64,000 nt of DNA from Dipteronia dyeriana (Eukaryota > Streptophyta > Magnoliopsida > Sapindales > Sapindaceae): contig CM065296.1 in assembly GCA_032871835.1 (NCBI GenBank), forward strand, positions 115,206,146 through 115,270,145, written 5' to 3'. The translations under genes were made by a program, and so were the position numbers. Below are positions 10,826-21,636 of the stretch, one piece after another (positions within the stretch are counted from its first letter, which is position 1; every line of letters begins with the position of its first letter). Below the pieces are notes generated by a model. The model had not been told where the DNA came from and did not search any database. It was given only the letters and a program-made list of their open reading frames with translations.

Positions 10826-12704
10826 ATGGAACAATTAGTCATGGAGAGTCCAAAATCACCCCTACAGCCTCCAACTTATGGAAACCTCATCACCGTTCTT
10901 AGCATCGATGGAGGTGGAATTAGAGGGATCATCCCTGCAACTATTCTTACCTTCTTAGAGTCTGAGCTTCAGGTAGATAAATTTTTATATACTTGTTATA
11001 TATATAAAAAAATTAAGTGCTTAATTCTCTCGTAAGAGATCTCTAATTTTAACAGAAACTTGATGGTGAGGACGCAAGACTTGCGGACTATTTTGATGTG
11101 ATTTCAGGTACTAACGCGGGAGGTCTAGTGACTGCCATGTTAACAACTCCGAATGAGCAGAACCGCCCATTGTTTGCTGCCAAAGACATCAAGGACTTCT
11201 ATCTTGAGCATTGCCCTCAAATCTTCCCTCAAGACAAGTACTCTATAATCTTTCTCGGTCAATTATTTATCATGTTTGTTGTTAATTTTTTTCTCATATA
11301 TATTCACAATCACATAATTACTAACATGATACGTTTTAATTTCATGCAGTACTTTTACTTATTTGCCCTTTTCTACGATGTTCAAATCTCTAGCCGGACC
11401 AAAATATGACGGCAAATATCTACATAGCCTTGTAATGGAAAAATTAGGAGGTGTACGGTTGCACCAGACATTGACAAATGTTGTGATCCCAACTTTTGAC
11501 ATCAAGAAACTCCACCCAGTCATCTTCTCCTCTTACGATGTATACAGTTATTCATCTATGTATACATATAATCTATCTTTATCTTTCTTAGACATATATG
11601 AGTTCTATTTATACTATATATTATTTCAGGTGAAGAAAAATCCAAGCAAAGATGCCTTGCTTTCGGATATCACCATTGCAACTTCAGCTGCTCCAACTTA
11701 TCTTCCAGCGCATAGTTTTGAAACCGAAGACATTTCTACCGGAAAAATGAGAACATTCGATCTCATTGACGGTGGTGTGGTTGCTAATAATCCGGTATAT
11801 ATATATTGAAACATTAAACATGTATGTTCTTAGAGTTTTTTTTTTGACAAGTCATGTAAATATTATGTATTGATTTTTCGTTAATACTAGACTTTAGTTG
11901 CTTTAAGCGAAGTGACAAAAGAAATCACCGGGGGCAGTCCCGACTTCTTTCCTATAAAGCCAACGGACTATGGCCGGTTTCTGGTTATATCATTGGGGAC
12001 TGGTTCGCCGAAAAAAGAAGAGAAATACGATGCTCTTAAATCGGGTAAATGGGGTTTGTTGGGGTGGCTAACAGCTGAATCCTCCACTCCATTGATAGAT
12101 GTGTTCATGGAATCTAGCAGCGACATGATCGACTTTCATATCTCTACTGTTTTCCAAGCTCTTCATTCCGAAGAAAACTATCTTCGAATCCAGGTAAATT
12201 TTTCTGAAGCATGCATAATTTTCAGGTGAAGGTTCACGTATACGTGAATCACATGACCGTATTAATTAATGATTGTGGAATTGATGAACAGGACGATACA
12301 CTTATCGGAAATGAGTCTTCCGTGGATATTGCAACCAAAGAGAACTTGGATAGTCTCGTGAGGGTGGGTGAAAATCTGCTAAAGAAACCAGTTTCAAAAG
12401 TTAATTTCGATACCGGTGTCTTTGAGCCCAGTAATGAGGGCACAAATGAACAAGCTTTGATCAAGTACGTAATTACGGAATTATCTACTGTATTTCTTCT
12501 TAGCTTGAATGGTGTGTATAATTTTTTATGAATTTTAAAAATAAAATAATAAATTAATATTTTGTTTTTGTTTTTTATTTGTGTAGAATAGCAGAAGTGC
12601 TGTCTAGGGAGAAGAGGATTCGTGACATTAGATCACCACATGGGAAGAAGCCGGTTGCAAACAGCCAAATCAAAAGCAGGAACATATTGCCAGACAGCTT
12701 CTAG
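10826..12704 (+). CDS. PLP1: patatin-like phospholipase with Ser-to-Asn nucleophile change
   Basis: Seven exons: 10826-10972, 11056-11237, 11350-11539, 11630-11794, 11891-12193, 12292-12464, 12587-12704. All six introns are GT-AG and phases join without a stop, giving 425 codons, a normal length for plant class II patatin-like acyl hydrolases (lipid acyl hydrolysis, usually cytosolic). Seen: oxyanion loop DGGGIRG at residues 28-34; nucleophile elbow GTNAGG at 67-72, where active relatives have GTSTGG, so the catalytic Ser is Asn69; catalytic Asp in DGG at 220-222; conserved [16 protein letters not shown] and [11 protein letters not shown]. Exons 2 and 3 have the same lengths (182 and 190 nt) as in PLP2. 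With Ser lost, hydrolase activity is not expected. Lipid binding, a partner role or a young pseudogene are all possible. The open frame through seven exons argues that loss of function, if any, is recent or that the protein is retained. Confidence 0.88.
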
Positions 12705-13552
12705 TTACATTATTTTTTTATTATTATTATTTAATTTTCATTTCAAATAAATTTAAGGCATATATAGAAGGGCAGCTAATTCCTCGTCTTGATGTAACTA
12801 ATTATATATTCTTCATTCATTGGAATGGTAGTGCGAATTTGATGCTAAGCTCTACATTCTAGGCATCTAGCATCCAACATTATCGATGTAATTCATTCAA
12901 GTTTTATACAAATTGTGGCGTGTATCATTTTGATGAATTTCAAAAATAAAATAAATTAACATTTTGTATTTGTTTTTTATCTTTTCAGTAATTAATTTAT
13001 TTTAAAGTATTACAATTTACATAAATTTAAGATTTTTTGAGAAAAGAAGGATTTGAACATACAACCTCGTGATGCAGGTGTGAGAGACTTTATCACTCTC
13101 AAGTAATTGATTAGAATTTAGAATTTCAATAAGAATGATGAGATTTGAACTCACAATCTCAACATGTTGATACAATATATTATTATGTGAAAAAATATTG
13201 AATTGTCTCATAACGATCGCTTGTAATAGAGAGGATATTAAATGTTCTGATAAAATCTAATTATATATATATATATATATATGCAGTCTTCGGCAAAGAA
13301 ATGAATGACATGACATACAACTTAACTTTGTATAAAATGTTGAAAAGAAAATTCAATGATGTGTTTATGTATGTAAATTATCAAGTACGTGCAGGATTCT
13401 GTATAAATTTTTCAAGTGGTTTCATTGATTTCAGTTTGTTGGAATAAGTGAAAATAAAATTACACTAATTCTAACCGGTTGTAATCAATGAAACTGAATG
13501 AAAATTTTGTACAAATCAAAATCTCGTATTAGAAGTTTTATATATATATATA
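12705..13552. other. PLP1 3' region, no gene seen
   Basis: AT-rich sequence shared with copy B (59686-60526), including ATTTATTTT-rich 3' UTR-like DNA. It includes two short stretches resembling a degenerate tRNA-type B box (ATTTGAACATACAACCTC and ATTTGAACTCACAATCTC near 13048 and 13141) but no box A partner that would support a SINE call. Confidence 0.5.
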
Positions 13553-13721
13553 GGAAAAAGCTTGGGTATTGACCAGTTATACTGACCCCTCAATGGGGTG
13601 TTGCCACGTGGTAAAAACTGTTTAATTTTTTACCATTTTCTCCTTGCTTTGGATTACGTGCCAACGAATCATTGGTTGGTTAGTATATCTGGGTACTGAC
13701 CAGTCAGTACCCAAGCAATGT

Positions 13722-13723
<2 letters not shown>
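13553..13723. mobile_element. Small MITE in TA repeat, copy A (171 bp)
   Basis: Ends GGAAAAAGCTTGGGTA and, inverted, GGACATTGCTTGGGTA, with further inverted homology around TATACTGACC / GGTTAGTATA. Flanked on both sides by TA runs, so a TA target duplication fits a Stowaway/mariner-type element but cannot be proved. The homologous copy is at 60527-60685. Confidence 0.6.
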
Positions 13724-13766
<43 letters not shown>

Positions 13767-13768
<2 letters not shown>

Positions 13769-14151
13769 TGAGACTCTCATCAGAGATCCTTTATTTTAAT
13801 TTCGGTAAGGATCATGATGAAAACACATCGATTTTAATGAATTTTAATCTGAATTTTTTTATGGATAATAAGTTCAATGAAATCTACATATGAACAAAAT
13901 TTGGGAATTTTCCGAGTACTAGAACTATTTATCTTATTTAAAAAAAACGAAGGCATCAAAAAATATGTGAAATATAGGAAAATTCAAGAAAAATAGTTAT
14001 GGTATTCGAAAAATTCCCAAATTTTGTTCATATGATTTCAATGAACTTATTATCCACACAAAAAATTTAGATCAAAATTAATTAAAATCGATATATTTTT
14101 ATCAAGGTCCTTACATAAATTAAAATAAGGGATCACTCGTGAGAGAATCGA
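13767..14151. mobile_element. Foldback MITE with ~155 bp inverted arms, copy A
   Basis: The first ~155 bp (GAGACTCTCATCAGAGATCC ... AACAAAATTTGGGAATTTT) are repeated inverted at the right end, with about 85% match, leaving a short AT-rich loop. It is flanked by TA repeats and would form a long hairpin. The homologous copy is at 60719-61101. Confidence 0.75.
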
Positions 14152-14336
14152 TATATATATATATATATATATATATGAATTAATTCATGTAATTAATAGG
14201 AAATTAAACAATTTTCCTCTTAATTTTAAAGATTTATTTTGTACATCAAACTATTTATTAATGGGAATTTCAAATGGAAATATTAATCATGATATCAAGA
14301 TATACAAACATTTACCGGTTCATAGTGCATGATAAT

Positions 14337-14391
<55 letters not shown>

Positions 14392-14392
14392 T
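14337..14392. repeat. TA / TG / GA compound microsatellite
   Basis: A TA run passes into TGTGTGTG and then a GA run. The copy B counterpart near 61280-61324 has different repeat lengths. An AAT/AAG trinucleotide run follows at 14498-14541 (AAT in copy B at 61434-61491). Confidence 0.85.
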
Positions 14393-14695
14393 TGACATCA
14401 TATATTCATGGTTTTATAACCAGAAATGCATCAGCGATGAGTTATATATGGAATCAATTTATTATGTTCTCGTTTTCATATAATTTGACAAAATTTAATA
14501 ATAATAATAATATTAATAATAAGAAGAAGAAGAAGAAGAAGGTTGCTAGATACATTGAGATAAAAAGTTCAACTAGCTAGTCATGTGCGTTGAAATTAAT
14601 CACTAACTTTGATAAAATGGTCCTCAAACTATAATTAATTAATACTAATTTAAAATGTGTAGTCGTGTAGACATACAGAGTAATCAATATATATC

Positions 14696-15187
14696 AGGGT
14701 CAAATTCATTTGAGTTTTCAAAGTTGACCTATTATACAAATTGATCCCTCAATTTTAAAGATTATCTCTATAAGTCTCTCTAGTTGCCAAAAATCTATAT
14801 TTTGATCCCTGTTGTCCAATTTTGTTAGGGTTTCGTCATATCATTAAGGGTATAATGTTAAAAGTAAGGTTAAAATTAATAATTTTAATTAAAACAATTA
14901 AAATATTGATTTAAGAAAATAATGTTTAAAAAACTAAACATTCAACATATAATTTCCTTCCCTCTCTCTATCTCCTAGAAACTCTACACCACCTTCATCA
15001 ACAATCAACATTCAACAAATTCAAGAAACTCAAACCCAGATAGAAAAAAAAACATTCAAATCAAACCCTAAACCCAATCCATACCAAAACCAAACCAAAC
15101 ACATTATTTCTTCACACTCATCTATTCTTCTTCTTCATCTGCTACAACACCATCAGACACCACCAAACCCATCTCTCACTCTCTCTC

Positions 15188-15242
<55 letters not shown>

Positions 15243-16820
15243 CGATCGACCACCATCACCATCACCACCAAACCCAGATCTCATCTCTCAGTCGTCGTCG
15301 AAGCCAAACACCCTCAGCCATCACCCACCACGAAACCCACATAAGGACCCCCTCTCACCACCAAAACCCAACCCCAAAACCTCTCCCACCACCACAAAGC
15401 CACTACGAATCCTGGGTTTCGTGGAGACCAACAAGAGATTGAGAGATAGATCGGATAGAGATCGAGTAATAAGGGAGAGAGATCGAGAAAGAAGTTAGAG
15501 ATTGATGTAATGGAAGCTCTGTCGAGAAAAACCTATAAGAAACAAATTGAAACAACCTACTAAAGTTACATTGATTCGTTCATAAATACTAGAATTTTAG
15601 GCTTCAAATTCATTGATTCATAAAGAATATCGAAATTTAGGAGATAATAGGAAAACTCTAATTTTTATTAATCAAAAATTGCATAACCTTTCGGTTTACA
15701 TGATTATTTATAGCAAATAAATTCCAACCCTAATCGTATTCCTTACAAAACAAGAAAAATGATGCCTAATACGAAAAATTATAAAAAAAAGGCGAATTTG
15801 AGATTGACATGGAAACTAATTCTAAAAAGAATCATAAGTAAGTCAGAATTGACGGAAGTCAATTTGGACTTAAAAAACTAAAGTTATTGTAAAAAACGAA
15901 ACTTTCCTAAAACAACAAAAACGATAAGCTCGGACCCTAAACGATGGAATTTGCCAAAAAAGGGGCATGCCTCACGACTGAAGGTGGTGATTTTGAAAGA
16001 TCTTGATGATTCACTTCAACTTATGAAAGTTTCACGCTGTTCCAACTCCGTCGCCCGGAATAGTAAGATTGATTTGGACTTTTTTCTTTCCCTTTTTCCC
16101 ATCCCACCACTCCAAGTAATCCAACACCTTATCTACAACCGTTGTTGCATTAGAGATGGATCTGAGAGATATCAGATGTAGATGGAGATGAAGATGAAGA
16201 ATATATAGGTGTGGTGTGATGCGTTTTTTGAACTAGCAGATGATGAAGAAGAAGAGATTTGTGTGATGGTGATTGGGACTGCATTTGTGTTTGGATTTAG
16301 TTTGGGTGGTTGGATTTGAAGAATAAGAGGTTTGGGTTTTTGGATCAAGGTTTTTTTTTCATTTCATTTCTTGATGTTGATGAAGATCACAAAACGAAAG
16401 AGAGATTTGGTGGTAGTGAAGAAAGGGGTTCGATCTGGATTTGGGTTTCTGGGTTGTTGATGGTGATGGTTGAAGAAAGTTCAGATGATAATTATAGGCA
16501 GATGATGAAGATGATGACGGTAATGGTCGATATGGTGTAATGGTGGTGGGAACCCATAATTGGTTGAAGTTTATGATTTCTGATGTTGGATCGAATTTAA
16601 TTTTTAATTTTTTAATTTTTTAATTTGGAGATTTTTTTTTATATTTTTGTTTGTTTTATTTTTTAATCAGATACAGCAAGGTCATTTGACCATCTGATCT
16701 ATCAGTCAACACTTTTTCAACGAAAATTTTAATAGAAAGGTTAAACGAAATAACATTGAGAACCGAATGATCGTTTTATATAATATGTCAAACTAGAGGG
16801 ATTAAAATGAATTTCATCCT
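14696..16820. mobile_element. Putative Mutator-like TIR element, copy A (about 2.1 kb)
   Basis: The left end AGGGTCAAATTCATTTGAG...AAAGTTGACCTATTATACAAATTGATC is repeated inverted, at roughly 70% identity over about 55 bp, at the right end (AGGATGAAATTCATTTTAATCCC...). The interior has a CT microsatellite (15178-15239), a GC-richer block near 15240-15430 full of CCACCA and CCCA words, and a mirrored block near 16310-16560 with GGTGGT and GATGAT words. No transposase is seen. The inner GC-rich part may be captured gene sequence. The target duplication is obscured by TA-rich flanks. Copy B at 61647-63694. Confidence 0.5.
15178..15239. repeat. CT microsatellite
   Basis: About 30 CT dinucleotides in the interior of the 2.1 kb TIR element. 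The homologous run in copy B (62133-62164) is shorter. Confidence 0.95.
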
Positions 16821-17070
16821 ATATATTATATTGGTTTAGTATTTTATTAAAAAGCAGTTAGTAGTTGGTAGTCGTAATCTGAATTGACGAGTAGATATTA
16901 TGGTCTATCGAGAAGGGGCTGATATGTCTTCGTTGCTTGGGGGGACCGTAGATAATATTGGCTGTTTAATAATATTATGCTGTTCAAAATAAGAAGACTT
17001 GTCAAAATTGTAATATATTTATTAAAAAAGAAAAGAACAAAGACCTGAGTTGTCAAAATCAAATGCATCA

Positions 17071-19094
17071 AATACTCTCCAACATGTTAGCTGGTTCTTT
17101 TGTCTTCTCGTGTGGTGACAAAATCTGTTTATCCACATCACTGTACAAAACCTTTTTTTTTTTTTAATGGTGAAAATGAGAATCTTTAAATAATATATGA
17201 TGAGAAAAAATGACAATTTTGTAGTCACTATACAAAACTTGAAATGTTAATTATTGCATGTACAACAAACACATTTAAAAAGTCTAATTTGGAATTAATA
17301 GAGTCATCTTATGCAATAAACAAATTATTAACACTTCTTCGTTTCGTGAAAGGGGTGAAATATTCCAATATAAAATAAAAACATCAACTCAAATATTTTG
17401 GTGTGTATAATTAAATATTATTAGAAATATTAAAATTGATTCTGACTATAAATTTTTATACATACTTATAAAATGGATTTGATGGGATTTAAACATCCCA
17501 CAAATAATATAGAAGAAGAGATGTATTACTACATATATTAAGAGACAATGGTGTTTATAAAAATTTATTTTAAAGTGTAAAAATCTTCATTTTTCTCTAC
17601 AAGACTACAACATATAAAATAAATCGATTTTTTTTTTACTTTGTTTGGTATAGTATCATTTATTAATTGTAAATATGTCTTTCTTGAATATATATACATT
17701 TATAGTTGTATATACTTGACTATTTAATCATTAATCCACTTTTCATTCTCAGATTTTCTTCAAATCGAAAAGGAAATCAGATGTTCTAAATTCATGAGAT
17801 AAACATTTTGTAATGTAAAACTAATTATTCATGAAATGGCAAAATAAAAATGAAAATGAAGAATTATCGTTGACTGTCGCAATCTTGGTTGACAAGTAGA
17901 TAATATGGTCCATCAAGTACTCATCAATAAAAAATAACAAGTAGTCCAGCGCCGTCGTTTTATTTAATTGTCTCTCGTGCAATACGGTGACAATAACGAC
18001 TGATGAGTATACAAAGAGACGAAATTAGAGGGTGCCCATACGGCCATGTGCCCATGTCTGCCCAACCAATAATTTTTTTTTTAGAGCAGATACTTTTAGA
18101 GTTTGATAAAATAAAAAAAAATCAAGCTTCTCAATGGATAAAGGGACCCATTTCAAATAGACCATGATAATGCCAAATAAAATAAATAAATTATCTTAGG
18201 GTAAACGATCGAAAACTCAATCTGATTTCGACCAGAAAAAAAATCCATAAATAATATTAAATATTTTTCAAGAGATTAATTTGTTGATCCGAAATGCAAT
18301 ATTCAATATTTGCCATTGTCCTCTGTCTTTGCCTTTATGTTTTTAATTTCAAACTAAAAATAATAATAAATAATTTTCTATTTTTTTATACATTATTTAT
18401 TATTATTTAATTTAAAGTGTAATATTATTTCATATATTTTTACCGTAAAAAACTAAGTAAATATTAAAATCATATTATCATATTCTGTAATATTTATCTT
18501 ATCTTGAGATCATTTTTAAGTTTTATTCTAAGTTGTTTGTTAATCTTAAAAAAAAAAAAGAAATTCTATTTGATTTGAGATTATTTTCGTGATAAAAGTA
18601 GTGACTTACATTTTAGTTCTCAAAATTAATATCTATTTCTTTTTTTTGAAATTAACTTTACGACTAAAGGGTATCACCGTTTTTCAACAATTTATCTTTT
18701 TATATATTAATATATTTTTCTGGAGTGACAATGAATATTAATTTTTATATTGGTCCATCAAAACCAAATTCCAGACTTCACCCCTAAATATACAAATTTA
18801 AAATGTTAATTGAAGCTTTCTCTTCTATTTTATATAATTAACTTTTAGCTATCAATGAAAAATTTCGTTTAGTTAAATAATGCACGATTCTGTTATGATG
18901 ATCATAGTTTTTGTATATAAAAGAAATCGAATTAATGCACATTGAAAATGAAATTTGTCATAGCGCCATCTCCTAAATTACAACATGTCTTTTTTGAAAA
19001 TGTGGTTTGAAAGATGACATATTTTTCAAAACATTTCCTATTATACCTCAAAGTGGATGTGTTAATAATGTTATCTTAACCATCATTTTTACGG
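17071..19094. other. AT-rich intergenic DNA, nothing recognised
   Basis: Very AT-rich with poly-A and poly-T runs. No open frame of convincing length or composition, no transposon ends and no RNA gene were recognised. The homology between copies A and B reaches at least 17070 and may continue beyond the right edge in copy B. Confidence 0.6.
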
Positions 19095-19103
19095 ATACTT
19101 GTA

Positions 19104-20801
19104 GGTGGAATTTCACATAAGTCTCATTTTTTTTTGACAATTTATCACCTTTATAAATATCTTTCCATATTCATCACTTTAGTCCATTTAACCAAATATA
19201 TAAAGATAGCTATTTTAAAACCTGTGAAAGTATGATTTTACCTTTATTATTATTTAATTTAACTAAAATGATTATCTTAACTTTAAATTTAAATAAAAAC
19301 CAATAAAATTCTCAATAATAAAATCTTAAATAAATATATTATAAAAAAATCTAAATAAATAATAAAAAATTCCATTATTTTTTTCTTATTTTGTATTTGT
19401 TTTTCATAATGGATTTTTATTTAACTAAAATGATTATCTTAGCTTTAAATTAAAATGAAAAACAATTAAATTCTCAATAATAAAATCTTAAATAAATAGA
19501 TTATAATAAAAATTATGAAAAGAAGTCATTTAAAACTAAGATAATCATTTTATCCAAATAAATATATGTTATGACAAAAATTAAGGGTGTGCAGGATCCA
19601 ATCCAATCCGATATGATCCATTGGATCGGATCGGATCCATTAGATTGGATCGGATCTAGGGAGGTGATTGGATCGGATTGGATCCTAAATTCTTAAATCC
19701 ATTGGATAAGATCAGATCTTAGATTTCCATTTGAAAATCCGTCGAATCCACCTAAAATATTAGGCCTTATTTTTATATTGGACAATTTATTTTATCCACT
19801 ACTTTCTAATGTAAAAGCCCAACCAAATACAATTTGATTATCTGAATATATGTAAAGGCTCAACCCAAATACAATTGTTAATGCTACAATTTTGGATTTT
19901 TTTTCTCAATATCTCAACATCCGACAACCACTATCTTCTTTCCTTCTACTCTTCTTCATCAACATAACAGCTTATTAAGTTATGTCATGTATTTTTTTAA
20001 TGTTAAATTTATTTGAATGTTTGAATAATTTATTTGATTTTATTTATTTCAGATTATAACTTTTATATATTAAGAACAACTTTTTATTAATTCGATCCAT
20101 CGGATCGGATCGGATCTAATTCAAATATTTTACAGTCGGATCAGATCAAATAGTAATTGGATCGGATCCCGCTATAAAATTGGATCGGATTGGATTGCAA
20201 TTTCTTTGATCCAATTGGATCGGATCCCGCTATAAAATTGGATCGGATCGGATTGCAATTACTTATATATATTAAGAACAACTTTATATTAATTTGTTCT
20301 ATCAGATCGGATCAGATCGAATTAAAATATTTTACAGTCGGATCAGATCAAATAGTAATTTGATCTGATCCCGCTATAAAATCGGATCGAATCGGATTGC
20401 AATTTTTTGATCCAATTAGATTGGATCGGATCTTGGATCATGGTAAATCAATTGGATCCGATCCGCCGCACACCCCTAACAAAAATACAAAATAAGAAAA
20501 AAATTAATGGGTTTTTTATTATTATTATTTATTTAAGATTTTTTTTTGTAATAATTTTTTTTAAGATTTTATTGTTTTTCTTTTTAATTTAATGCTAATA
20601 TAATCATTTTAGCTTAATTAAATAACAATAAGGGTAAAAGTGTACTTTTATAGGTTTTAAAATAATTGACTTTTAAATATTTGATCAAATGAACTAATAT
20701 GATGAATTTTAGAAAAAGTAAGGACTAAAATAATGAATATGGAAAGACATTTATAAAGATAACAAATCGTCAAAAAAGTGGAATTTACGTGAAATTATAT
20801 C
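19104..20801. mobile_element. Non-autonomous Mutator-like element with nested hAT
   Basis: Flanked by near-identical 9-bp copies, ATACTTGTA (19095-19103) and ATACTTATA (20802-20810), the duplication length of Mutator-like elements. The first ~165 bp (GGTGGAATTTCACATAAG ... CCTTTATTATTATTTAATT) are repeated inverted at the right end. The inside has a direct repeat (about 19258-19330 and 19422-19500). A hAT element sits at 19582-20478. Without it the element is about 0.8 kb and has no transposase. Confidence 0.75.
19582..20478. mobile_element. Non-autonomous hAT element, 897 bp
   Basis: Begins TAAGGGTGTGCAGGATCC and ends, inverted, TAGGGGTGTGCGGCGGATC. It is flanked by the perfect 8-bp duplication ACAAAAAT (19574-19581 and 20479-20486), the hAT hallmark. 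Both ends are packed with repeats of GGATCGGATC and its variants. The AT-rich middle encodes nothing. Confidence 0.92.
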
Positions 20802-20810
20802 ATACTTATA

Positions 20811-21636
20811 TATTTATAAGAAAGTAATATTGCTGCATATACATCTTAAGATTTATCATTATCATATTATTTACTTCTCTTTTAAAAAAAAAAAACAAGA
20901 AAGAGAATGAAAGAAATATATATTTTTTGATATACAAAAGAAATAAATATTTGAGGATGAATATATAATATTATTTTTAAAATAAATAGAACGTTGAATT
21001 GGTTAAGGGCATGAGAATGAGAAGCACCATTATTCAAGTTGTAGAGAACAGTTCTTGTATTCTTTGACCCACTGGCCACTACTACTCGTCCCATACAACT
21101 TAAATTCCCGTTTGAAAAATGAAAAAAACAAGTCAGCTGCCAATATCTTCGTCTACGCTTGTTGTTGACTTTGACAATTCTTTTAACCTAGAAGAAAAGG
21201 AAGATGTAGGACTTATTTTTTATCCTAATCACTTAAAGATATTACACTAAATTTAAAAATAATGAAAATCATGAAAAAAAAAAAGAAATAAATATCAATC
21301 ATTAATTACCAAAAAAAAAAATACTGACATTATATTAATTCTAAGCAATCTTATCCCATATCTGGGCTTTTTATTCAAACAGAGATGATAACAATAAAGA
21401 ATCAAATCAAGAGGTGGGATCTGCTCTCCTATACATTTTGGCACTTCTCCCACCTTTCTAGACCTTTACACACTGTAAATTAACTTATTAACTATCCCAA
21501 ATCTGGAATTTATTCAAACAACATGAACAACATGCATGAGGTGGACTTGCATCCCCTTAATTAATTATCGCAATTACAACAACAATATTAGTAATTAGAA
21601 TCAATCACTAATAATCATATCATATACATGTAAACA
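20811..21636. other. PLP2 3' flank, no gene seen
   Basis: AT-rich. The parts 21241-21310 and 21327-21470 match 48412-48500 and 49909-50035, which flank copy B; the latter is split by an insertion at 48501-49908. No coding sequence recognised. Confidence 0.6.

Noticed and set aside
13040..13165. tRNA-like B-box words (ATTTGAAC...) suggesting a tRNA or SINE
   Set aside because: No A box at the correct spacing, no clover-leaf folding by eye, and no 3' tail with target duplication.
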